Assembly: GCA_040954595.2 (NCBI GenBank) | Contig: CM082579.2 | Span: 5,084,001-5,148,000, forward strand | Direction: 5' to 3' | DNA length: 64,000 nucleotides | From: Balanoglossus misakiensis | Taxonomy: Eukaryota > Hemichordata | Shown here: positions 27,564-38,900 of the stretch, piece after piece | Layout of the letters: each line of letters begins with the position of its first letter | How positions within the stretch are numbered: position 1 is the stretch's first letter | Notes under the pieces: generated by a model | Told to the model about the DNA's origin: nothing | Seen by the model: only the letters and a program-made list of their open reading frames with translations | Database searches by the model: none | Translations under genes and position numbers: made by a program

Positions 27564-27614
27564 ATGTTGAGTCGCGCCGGCCCGGTTTTGCGCCAGTTCT
27601 TATCTCAGACTCAG
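27564..27614 (+). other. Weak candidate plus-strand first exon with mitochondrial-leader-like peptide
   Basis: ATG in acceptable context (accATG), 17 codons MLSRAGPVLRQFLSQTQ, then CAG|GTCAGC, a fair donor. The peptide has Arg residues, no acidic residues and an amphipathic pattern, like a mitochondrial presequence. No second exon was found downstream, so a nested gene cannot be claimed. Confidence 0.15.
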
Positions 27615-28698
27615 GTCAGCACCTGAAATATTTCTAAACCTCTCCACCGAGCTTCCACACTTCCAGTGTAACGTTTTCGAACCGACAAACACACAATGCC
27701 ACTTGCAGTAAAAACACCGCAAATTTAAAACCAGTTGCCGTGATACACAGCTGACGACTACACCGGCCATTCCTGGAGTGGTTGAAATTCTGTCGTCGTC
27801 ACCAATAAACAGGAAAAAGAATAAACTGCAGATTTACACAGTGCCCACCAGTTCTCTCTCTCTTAATATTCTGCGGTATATCTAAGGCAATAAATTGTTT
27901 CATTTAATTCACTACATCACAAGAATTACATCAAGAATGTACTCTGTGGTCTACCGGTCTCATTAAAACCAAAGACCGCCTATGCGCCCAAATGAATTAA
28001 CTTCCCCTTGTGTTAATGAAAACTCTGCATTTTCGACATAACCGTATTTCTAATCTCTGGCAAAATTTAACACCTTCATTGGGGTGGCCACTTCACATTC
28101 TTCGGGTGTCAAATGTCTTTCATATCATAAAGCTTCAATTTTAAAGAAGCCCTAATGTCAAAGGACCATATTTGTTGACATGGGCATTTCAGTCTATAGA
28201 TAAAACAATTGGCTGTTGTCTTGTGCATAGAACTGTTTATTGGGAAACAAAGGTTCAGCTGTACATACATGCAATATACAGTATGCCCCTATAAATAAAT
28301 TACTCTTATTTAATTTCTGTTTAACCTCTCGTTTGATTTGTAAAAAAATAAGCCAGAATTTTATCAGAATGTGGTATAAATAAAAATTAAATTGAAGTAT
28401 GGTATTATGTTATTTGAAACAAAAATTTAGAATCAGATCAAATGACGATTCCTACACAAAGTCACGGTTTTTGGATGGAATTCGAACAGCGCGAACACCT
28501 TTGGAGTTTATCTCTTGGGACCTGGTAATCTCTCTGCAAAGTTGCCCGCATTATATGTTTTTCAGATTTGATAAACCATCTAAATTCCGTGCATTCCAGA
28601 CGGATCCCAAATTAGATAAACAAGGAATTAAAATATAACCTTTTAAGGCGACGGCACTTCACGGGACGCTTGAAAGCGTCCCAAGCAGCAGAAGGGCT

Positions 28699-28713
28699 GT
28701 TGCCAATGGTAAC
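28699..28713. promoter_or_regulatory. RFX X-box-like site, 3-base spacer
   Basis: GTTGCC AAT GGTAAC. The dyad extends to GCTGTT...AACAGC outside the half-sites. Intronic. Confidence 0.4.
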
Positions 28714-31700
28714 AGCACTGGAAACACCTGGTCCACTTCTCATTGTGGGAAAAATTCTGAACCACATTCTATGCCTCTTGAATAAATATAACATTTGCAC
28801 ATTTTAATTTTTAATAGATTTTTTTTCGCTGCATAAAACGAGGAAAAACATAAATTTTTTATTTAGTAATATTTTCAAGTCTGATTTATAGTTTAAAATT
28901 TAGGATGGCTTAATGCCATCTGGTTTATCATTTGATCAAATGTACTTATGTATAACTGTAGTTTTTTTTTTACAAGAAATGTTACAATGTTGGATCTATA
29001 TCAGAGAAATTATGGGGGTATTAAACAGTCTATGGCTCATATTATCATGGATATTCAACTGGACATTCAGGGGATAATTTATTTTCTTTTCTGAGAAATT
29101 CACACAATGGCAAACTTGCCAGTCCCCTCAAGGTGAACTCTCGTTTAATAAAAACGGTGACCTCTTGGTTCCGTGTATGCAAATTGTGGTTTGAATCGCC
29201 GCAAAAGTGGTTTTCAATGCGGTGGGCAAAGCACCCCCCGACATATGTTTGGAGTATCACGGCAACCAGTCTCCAAGCGATGGCCTAAGCCGACGCAGGT
29301 ATGACGGAATCGTTGAACTCTTGCCATGCATTTATCATTAAAAGTTCTGCAGGGCTCTTCCTTATTACAAAAAGGAAAGCATATGCCCCAAAATCCTTGC
29401 AATGTAACCAAAGACAAGACGTGCAAGAAAGAAATTATAACACAGTAGGAATCATAATTAGATAAAACTCACTTGGCACCTTCAATGTAAACAGACCACT
29501 CATGTCTGACAGTATAAACTCCTTGTCTTACACACAAATTAAACTACATTTTGCAATCCGTTCCATCGTCCAGAGTGATTTCAGACCTATAGCTGAATCC
29601 TCTATGAGCATTGCCTCCACTGGGACATGTAAATTGACCATCCTCCAAATCATCTCATTATCTACCTCACACAAGACCTTTCCTGTCTCTCATCAAGTCC
29701 ACGGAAACCTTGAAAACAGCTCCTTTTATCCGCTTCTATTTTGTTAACAGATCAGTGGCCACTCACAGCCGAACTCCATGGCAGTGGCATTAACATTGCA
29801 TTACTGCGAGGTTTTTTGTTCTGTAAGGTAAACCCAATCAGGTGTCTTTCATCGGCCAGACAAAACTATAACCAACAAACCCATCTGTTTACAATGGACG
29901 TCTCTGCACGCATACACAAATTTTATCCTTGCAGTTTGTATCTCTATTGAGGCAAGGTTGACTTTGAAAGTATTCTAATTGTCCACTGGAATGCGGTATT
30001 ACCTTGCACGTCTTTTATCATAACAAATGTTGAAATCCAGACAAGCGATCAGTACAGGGTGGGAGGTTGGAATTACATGTACAATGGACCCATCTTATCT
30101 CCAATATCTCTCTCCCTCTCAAATCTTACACCCGTAATTACCAAAGTGCAGAACTAGAGGCTTAGACAACCAAACCAAAATATTAAAATCTGTGATAATT
30201 TAGATGCAGAGACATACCTGCTGAGCAGCACTGTACCAACAAGTGGAAATTCTTTTCTACTCAGGCAGAAAATAATCATTTCCAATCTAGTACCAGTTCT
30301 ACCTATCCAGTGGCAGCGCAAGGCAAATTCATTTATGTTTCTGGGAAGTCAAACAAACTGGCTGCCACAAAACCATCATGGTGGTTAAAAAATGACAGAG
30401 TTGCTCAACAGGAATGTGGATTTATGACAAATCCTTGTCTAAAAATTAACAATTATCAGTCTGTCAACTTTTAATCTAGATGATTGATGGATCTAAAGGC
30501 ACCCTGATTCCTAGGTGCCTCTGCAAGTTACTGATTTCATACAGATTACCTCACTCACTGTTGACACTGTCGACTATTTTTCTGCTGCTTAAAATTCCAG
30601 GCTGGCAAACCATTAAATATGAAATTAACTGGTTTGAAAATGGCGGCTGTTGGCGGTGGCAACGCTCGCATATAAACTAAACTTTTGGTGTGTACCTACC
30701 ATCTTTGAGGAGCCTTCACTCTCCCTGCCCAAGACAGTCACTGAACATTCACTGTGTGTGTACTCCTCTTTTAAAAGCTATGAGTGATTAGTCAGGGTGA
30801 CCCATTGCTAGTATTAGTACTGGTGCTTAGGTTACACAAACTGTATCAGGATACACTTGTTCTGAATACCAAGAACATGGGCTGCGTGTATTAAATAGCA
30901 AATTCTACGCAAAACTGTTTTGATGTGTTCAACTTTTAGTTTCCACACCTCATTTGATGACACATCACTTCGATACACACAATTACCTGACATAGGTGAA
31001 ATAACCTAAGACGTTATAAACAGCATGAATTATATTACATAGAAAACACACGTGTGAGATTATTGCATCATGGCTATCATGTCACACATTATCATGTTGT
31101 AACTACCCTGGCAACAGCAAAACATACCCTAGCAGCCAATCAGAAGCAAACCCATAATGGATACAGTCTATACTATTCAGTGAACATGACTCAGAGGTTT
31201 TACCATGGAAACGCAAGTTTTCTTGTGCACCGCCATGGCAATGGCCAATCAGGTGTTGTGTTTCATACATGAGAGTTTCTGTTCCGCAAAACATAATCAG
31301 GGTTCTAAATATACTGCGAGAAGATGAGGTTAATCATTATTACCATGGAAACTGCCAATCAGACTTGCGGCTTTGCAAATGCGAGGAGGTGATTACCGAA
31401 AGCCATGATACAGTTTTTCATAATCAAACTATAGATGATGTATAGCCGTCCTGGTAGAACCAACATCTAAAATATTTCATTATCAAAAGTGTATATGCTC
31501 CAGACAAACTCATGACTCAATTTGGGGGTGGGTGTAGCAATACGTGCCGGTATCTACGTAAACACTCAGAAGCAAATGCAGTGACACGGTTACCACACTC
31601 TGGACATGACGTGGCAATATCACTGCTGCGGTACATGCACACACGTGTGGCAAATTTATACACTGTTTTGCTGTGAACAAGAAATCAATAAAACATTACA

Positions 31701-32436
31701 TTTTCAAAGTCTAATAATGGTTTGAGCCTTTACCTCTCATTCACACCATTCGGAATAACTTTGTTATTTCTGGATACAGATGAACAACTTCTAACGCAAT
31801 TTATCTGGTGTGCAGACAAAAATGCACGACCACAGCCATCAATTTTAAGGCACATAAACAGTTTACCTGTTACACCTGTGTTGCTTGGAATGTGTTTACA
31901 GTCAAAACAAGGCCTCCACTACCGTGTCTGCTAACGTGGAGTGACACGATGCCTTGAAATTCCTCACAGCAACCCCCCTCGCTGATCCGTAAACCAACGA
32001 ACACCGACCGCAGCGTCGGCTGTATTTTCGTCAACACAAGCGTACATGCAACGGTCAAATAGCGCTCAGTCAGCCGGCAAAAGTGTGAGAAAATAACCCC
32101 CCTCTGACAGATAATTAGGGTGTCCACACACTGGGAGTAATCAAGGGTAACGCCCTGTGGACCACTGCACTGCGCCGCTTACAACAGGGATGTTTTCCAA
32201 AAAATCACCAAAACTGAACTGTTTTTCTGAAAACTAGTGCATCCGATTTGACGTACGTGTATATATCTACTGGTCAGAATCTCATAGAGTACTTATTTTC
32301 TGAGCAAGTGTACCAGTGCCATTTTAGCACAGATCGTGGTCATTTCAACACCACTGAACGCAAGCCAACAATATGTGAACGTGAGAACACAAATAAAACG
32401 AAACTCAAATCTAGAGTGACAACACCAAAGACTTAC

Positions 32437-32520
32437 CACGGCAACAGGAGGCACCAAAAACCGACCAGAAACCCCTCGTTGTCGAATGCGGTGACCCACC
32501 CGGTTACGTTCCTCAAACAT
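32437..32520 (-). other. Weak candidate alternative first exon inside intron 1
   Basis: ATG (32520-32518, poor context with T at -3) followed by 28 codons (MFEERNRVGHRIRQRGVSGR) to a good donor, GTG|GTAAGT, in phase 0. Phase 0 fits the acceptor of the exon at 26772, but the product would lack the first half of the PDZ. The frame is open further upstream without a better ATG. Reported because base composition and donor look exon-like; chance is quite possible. Confidence 0.18.
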
Positions 32521-33349
32521 CAAACTGATAAGAGTCCCACGGAAGAAGTTGCCGGGTCCACCATATGAAACTCTTATTATTAAAAGTAACACAATGCGAC
32601 ACGCATGCAGCCCCTACAAAAGTCTAAGGTGAGCGGGGTCACATAGCCCGCATACCGATCTAAATACGTAATAAAAACCACGCTACAAACAATTACATAC
32701 GTACACCTGGTTACAGACCTACGCGTCAAAACAAGTTGCGATCTATGTGTCACACATGAACAATTGCCAGCAACCCACTTCTTTTTTGTGTGTGTGTGCG
32801 ACGAAAAATAATTTATTTCCACTGTGGTTGGCATATTTTTATCAACTTCATTATCGCACTTATGATATGGATTAATTTCAAAGTGCTTCTGTCAATACAA
32901 CCAGACTGGATAGGTGGCAGGGAAATTGAACGTTAGGTGTATTCAGCAAGCCTGGATAATTGTTATTTCCAACTTTCCATACTTAACCGTCGATTGTGTG
33001 ATCAACCGGCCGGTTTCTACAATGCAAAGGGCGGGGAACGAAAAAAAACAGGGCCAAAACCAAAGTTCAGACAAAAATTTTATCAGTTGAGCCGATAAAA
33101 CGAATAAAATAATCATCAGGTTGATACTGAACACAAATAGAGTGCAAACAAAGCTATTGAGAGGCGCATACCGACATGTACTCATTTCGGTGAGAACTAT
33201 TTGAAAAACAGGATTATAAATGTCTTTGTTTTTCTCAGGTCTGGGGCAAAGAACTACTCAGTATCCCCAGTTAAACTTTACCTTCTATACAAGAGAAGAC
33301 ATTTCTACCTTTGACAAAGTGTGCCACTAATATCATGGTTATAAAATTA

Positions 33350-33492
33350 AGCAATAAAACACCCCCAGCCATGGTATACCACGAGATTTTGACCAGTTCA
33401 CGACATATACGCACGAGCGATAGCGAGTGCGTATATGGAGTTGAACTGGTCAAAATCGAGTGGTATACCATGGCTGGGGGTGTTTTATTGCT
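33350..33492. mobile_element. Near-perfect 143-bp palindrome (foldback MITE)
   Basis: Arms of about 66 bases starting AGCAATAAAACACCCCCAGC and ending in its complement, separated by about 10 bases around gagcgatagcg. The arms share GGTATACCA and a CCAGTTCA/TGAACTGG block. Direct ATTA on both sides could be a 4-bp target duplication or chance. Both strands read similar short open frames because of the symmetry. Confidence 0.85.
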
Positions 33493-33661
33493 ATTATATT
33501 ATGCCAGTATATTGAAACTTTGCATAAAACATTTTTAAAAGGCATTTTCTTTGACTATGATATATGACTGTGGTATATGGCTAATATATCACGGTCACGT
33601 GTCGTGTCTCGACCAATCAAATAGCGTGATTTACACCATCAATATACTGGTGTAATATAAT
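33493..33661. mobile_element. Second inverted-repeat element abutting the palindrome
   Basis: Outer arms ATTATATTATGCCAGTATAT... (33493-33515) and its near complement (33639-33661), 21 of 23 matching, around a 123-bp middle containing cacggtcacgtgtcgtgtc and accaatcaaa. It begins at the very base after the 143-bp palindrome ends, suggesting a composite or nested insertion. Confidence 0.6.
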
Positions 33662-35511
33662 AATCAATTTCATATTTGTTAATTGTAGATCAGACTATTA
33701 ATTACTCTTCACAAAAAATTAAGTTTAAAATTTAAAAAGTCATAAAATGTGAAATTAGGCACCCCAAAATGTTCCTATTTTTTGGCAGAGCAAATTTGAT
33801 AATAGAGAACTTTTCCCATCCAGTATTTACATGAAAAGGGGAAGTTAAATACTTGATTTGCGTCAACTGTCCGTCCCATTCTCTGATTAACATTACAGTC
33901 ATTGTGAGCCTTTGACTGCCATAACCTGCCTTGCATTGCACACCTTGATTTGTGTTTGATCATTTACAGGCTTTTGTGACAAGGACAATTTAGGCTACCT
34001 ACAAGGACAGTCTCTCAGCTTAAGTAGCTTAATTAATTAATTCTCTCCAGGGACACGTTATTGTGTCAGACTAAGCTGGATAATATACTTGAGTAGCCCA
34101 TCATCTTCATGGCCGTGGCAAAGAATGGAACTGATGCTATCTGACAACAGGACCATTTATTAGAAAAACAATTATTTTTGGTCAGAAAACACAGTGGAAA
34201 GCAGTCCTTAAGAATGCTTAAAACTTTCCATCTTGCCTTGCCTTCATTACTGAGTTGATCATGACAAATTCCACTTTAAGAGTTTACTTCATAGGTTTTC
34301 TATCATTACAAAATTTACACTCAGTCTGTCATTTTTCGCTTTCAATGTCATGACCTGTACAGTACCCTCGTGGGAATAATCTCTGAATGTCGATCATGCA
34401 TTTTTTATGCAATAGAATGCAATGTCCCTGGTTGTATGGTAATCAGTAAAACTGACAGGCAGAGAACAATATTACTCTATTCTTCACTGCATTACGCACC
34501 ATGCAATTTGGCCGGTGTCTGGCATTGGTCTAAGGACAAAAGGCTTTTTTCCTGTTTACTCATCAAAGGACAGTCAGGAAGGTCTGTCACACGGCCTGGA
34601 ATTGCGTCTTCACTAATTTTGTTCCCAGAAATCTGGGTTAAATTGCGCTGAGAATTAAAAGACTTCTCCAAATGACGTCACGGTTGCATCAGAGAACAGC
34701 ATGTTTTCACTGATCAAGGTCAACTTAATTCTGAGAAGAACGGCAAGCATTTGCGCCCTGAAGGTGGCACTTGTTTTCAAATACACTGAATGAGAACATT
34801 AAGATTCTTTTTTCCTTTCTCAATTGACGTCCACTTTAATGCTAAACAGGACCAGTTGTGGGTGCTCTGCGGGACTCCAAAGATGATTACAGAAGTGACG
34901 AAAACATCCTTTATTTCCCGGTAACAGAGAACACTTGTTCAAGGTTTTGTTGTCTCCTTTTTTTCTTTGGGGCATTCAGGTTGTCACGCATGCTTAGCAC
35001 GCTACCAGTAGAAGATGAGAGCTCTGTGAGATCAACTACTTCCTGACTCAGATAACGGTCACATTTTCATTCTATGTTTATACTAATTGAAACCATCGTT
35101 TTGGCACAGCCAAGCATACAAAGAGTTTTTCTCTACAGCAGATGTGCATTTGTACCTAGCATTCTGCCCGGGGAGTTTAATTTTGAGGAACCCAATGTTC
35201 CCAGAACAGCGCCCTCTATGTTTTACGGATTACTCAGTCTCTGATTGGTTATTTTACAACACTTCTAATGCTGTGAACATTTCTGCCCCTCAGTAGCTGT
35301 TAAGCTTTTAGAAGCACCACTTGGTATACAGATTCCTTCACTTGTATTTTCAGGTGTTCCTATTAAACACCCACATATAGTCTCCATGATAAAGGAACGC
35401 TTTGTGAAGCAAGATTTCTGGCATGTCCTGTTTCCCTGTCTGCACAGATTCTAATCACTTGACATTTACTGATTCCTGTGAAGTAGCCCGACTCTCCGGT
35501 ACGCAAAAACA

Positions 35512-35633
35512 CCAATTCGGCTTCCCCTTTGTTTCAAATCACGACCAGACCCACTCCACTGTACCCTCACCGCCAATTCGGCTTCCCCTTTGTTTCAAAT
35601 CACGACCAGACCCACTCCACTGTACCCTCACCG
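35512..35633. repeat. Perfect 2 x 61-bp tandem duplication
   Basis: The unit beginning CCAATTCGGCTTCCCCTTTG at 35512 is repeated without any difference at 35573. Identity indicates a very recent duplication, an allelic variant or an assembly artefact. Confidence 0.95.
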
Positions 35634-35946
35634 AAGACAGTGGAAAGAAAGAAATTCTCCTTTTGTCCCTGTCATGAACCCTGCCACAATCAGCCAACGC
35701 CGCTAAAATAACACCAACACACATTTCTCACCAAAGGCATGCAGAGGTGAAACACCTTCACCCTGACAAAAACCAATATTTCCTTTTGAAATCTCAATAA
35801 TCGCCATTATCTGTTGGCAAAGACTTTAATCGCTGATCTACAGCGCCCCAAATTGGCCAATAACGTCTTACAACATCATGCATTGCTTTCAGATATCATA
35901 CAATTATTTTGCTATAATAGTAATTTTTTACGTACCCATGTTCCAT

Positions 35947-35960
35947 GTTGTCATGGCAAC
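35947..35960. promoter_or_regulatory. RFX X-box-like site
   Basis: GTTGTCATGGCAAC: two half-sites with a 2-base spacer, intronic. Confidence 0.4.
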
Positions 35961-38900
35961 AATTCTCAAACCTCACCAATTACTTTGTACCCTAATAACA
36001 CATAATTACACCCTGTACTTGCATGCACTCGACACGCACCTGGAAACAACACATTCTAGGACCATTCAAATTTCATTTGAAGCTTGGATAATTATTAAAA
36101 TACCACACTATTTTATTCTATTTGCACATGACAAACAAACACGACAGGTTCGCATCGATTCCTCTTGGCTCAGGCCTGGAATTTTCTGGTGGCTTTTGCA
36201 TATTTCGCTGGAGTACCTCTCCAGCGAACGATAAGGTAACTGACAATTTTCAAGTACGGCCATCGCGTACCCATTACACAACCCGAAGTGTGTGTTAGTC
36301 GACACGTAGACACACGTACACATGTAGGCGATGACATGGCATGGAATTTGAATTCTTACCTCCACACACTGTATTCTCCGTTCAGTTTGCTCACAGCACA
36401 ATGCAACATCTGTCAAACACAATACTTGTCCTTGATGCCGGTTGTCGGACAGGCCTGACTGCCCAACCCCTCACTCCAGAAATAGTCACTGTGACATCAA
36501 TCTCGAATTATTTACAGCTAAGTTTGGCTTTTTTTCCTGGTAACGCGCGGCTTTATTTTTAAGCTCCCAACCCAGCTGACACTTGAGGCCAGTGATATAT
36601 TTGACAGGGATGTCCCCATTCACGAACCCTCCTCACTACTACCAGGATCTCTGCTGGCCAAATATAACGCTTCCTGTAATATTTACTCAGAACCAAGCCT
36701 TTCTTAATAATACTTTTAGTAAACACAGCCACAAGCAGAATGAAAACAATTTTTGTTACCTTTTTCAGTCACGATCCATACATGACCATCAGCTCGAAAT
36801 CCGTGAAGAGGAAGTACAATGTACTAGACTTTTGGATCAAAAAACAATTTGATGACTTATTATTCGACACGGTACTATTACAGGAACACAATGTGATCAA
36901 AATAAATATCTATAGATAATCTGCATTTTGTTTTGTCACAAGCTGACAAAGCAAAACAAATTATTTTCTTTGCAGTGTGTTTTACTCTACTCACAAATCA
37001 AATTATATTGGAATGAATGGTGCTGGTAAGACTTCACGAGGGAGCACAATCGATTTTCAGTTCCTCACAGTCACGTGGTTCAAGAAAGCCACACCTTGAA
37101 GAAAAATCTAGAATAGTAAAATTTCGAAATCTTTTTTTGTATCTTTGTATGACACGCTTTTATGTAAATTTGCCATTGAAAGTGCAAATGGTGATACATG
37201 TAGCTTGAAAAATCAATGCGCTTTTAATAATGAGTGGGACACTCCCCGCTGATGTCAGTATTAACACCTGGTTGGCAAACACTTTGGATGGAGGGCACTC
37301 CCACCACTGCGTGGGCAAAGACAAGCAAAAGGGTCCCGAGACGCGGGGGTGGACTGTTTGGTTATTTTAGGAAACTGGCACGGGTTGGACTTTTGTTTCT
37401 GCTGTGTACGCATGACTTGCCAAGTACTGAGTAGAACACGGAAGCAAATAAATGACAAGACGTGAGAGAATGATTAAGGCATACTCGTGTAATTAGTAAT
37501 CTCAAGAAAAGAGACCAAGAATGTGAAGTGGCCATACTTCAGACTACTACGTCGTGACCATGTGCTCACGCCTATTTGTAATTCCAAGTAAAACATTGTC
37601 AAGTACAAGTAATGTCGTCACAGCTCAATGTCATCACACCTCTTGAGAAATTCTGTTAAAGCACCAATTAGTTTTATTGTTTTGTTTTCTAGTGGGAAGA
37701 ACAACTTCAATTCTCTCATGAGGATATGTTAAAAACCAATCAGAGTGAGTTCCCAGATGCACGTGGATTTCAGGAAACATGCAGAGTTTATTGGAACTAA
37801 GGTCACACGGCCTGTGTGTGAGTGAATATCTCAGTCTTTGAAAACTAAAGTCAATAAATTCTTTGCTGGGGAGATGGTTTGGTACACGGAAATAGCCAAC
37901 AATGGAGAAATATTGACAGAGAAAGACGGTAGCCAGTTTGCAGACCTCTGGAGATGTGGAAAGCGTGGCAAAGGTCGCTGAACTTTGACAGAGTGTGCAA
38001 GTTGCCCACTTTCCCCAAGTTTAACCAGTTATCAGGGATGGCACACAAAACGTTATTTCGGCAAATTATCAAAAAATTGTGATTGAAACACGTTTCATTT
38101 GGAGCCGTCGTGTCAAGACATTTCTTTTAAAAACTTCTGTCGTCGGTTTGGCTCGAGTCGGCTCTGCCAAGGCACATATTTTCTTAAACACTAAAGTCAA
38201 TTTAACAAATTGACTAGAACTATTACTGTGACCGACCTAACATCTGCAGAAACCTAAACTGTAACATAGCCTGGGGACACAGACTGCCGTAGGTGACCTT
38301 TGACCTAAACCATGAGAGCGCGATGGAACACGGTGCAACAGACACAGCCCACTACTGCAGATGGACCAGAAGTCAGATGGAACATTTTTCTAGGATTAAA
38401 TTCATCTGAAATATTAAGCATTCAGACAGAGTTAACTTCATTGTTTGGAGCTCTGTTTCAGATTTTAAAAATTTACACTTGGAAAGACAGACTTGCACCA
38501 CACGCACAAACAAGACTTCACAGCTTGCAATAACTCAGACTGACTGCTTGGTGGCAGTATAACTACGGTATGACAGCTCACCGCTGACAATAATGGATGA
38601 CTGTTGTGTCTCCGTGAAAAGAAGTCGGCAGACACCCACTGGCCAGGTGAAAAAGTCACAGCCGCTGTTCTAATTACCACAATACGAATTCATCTGAAGC
38701 ACCATTTTCACATTCTTCTCAACTGAACAGACACTTAGACAAGTTTCACTGTTACTCATATGTTCAGCGTAAACACGTCATTTCGTCCAATTTGTCAGCC
38801 ACTGCTAAACTAAACACAGTTCACTGGTTTGTGTTACCATCAACATGTTGTTGGGGCTCATTTGGAATTCTCTTCACATACAGCGTGACGACGAGGACAT

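Noticed and set aside
28582-28638. Plus-strand segment after a tttttcag acceptor reading FDKPSKFRAFQTDPKLDKQG
   Set aside because: Considered as a second exon for the 27.56-kb leader, but the phase does not fit (phase 0 gives an immediate stop).
33271-33538. Similar short open frames on both strands (MVYH...ILTSS)
   Set aside because: Produced by the symmetry of the palindrome.
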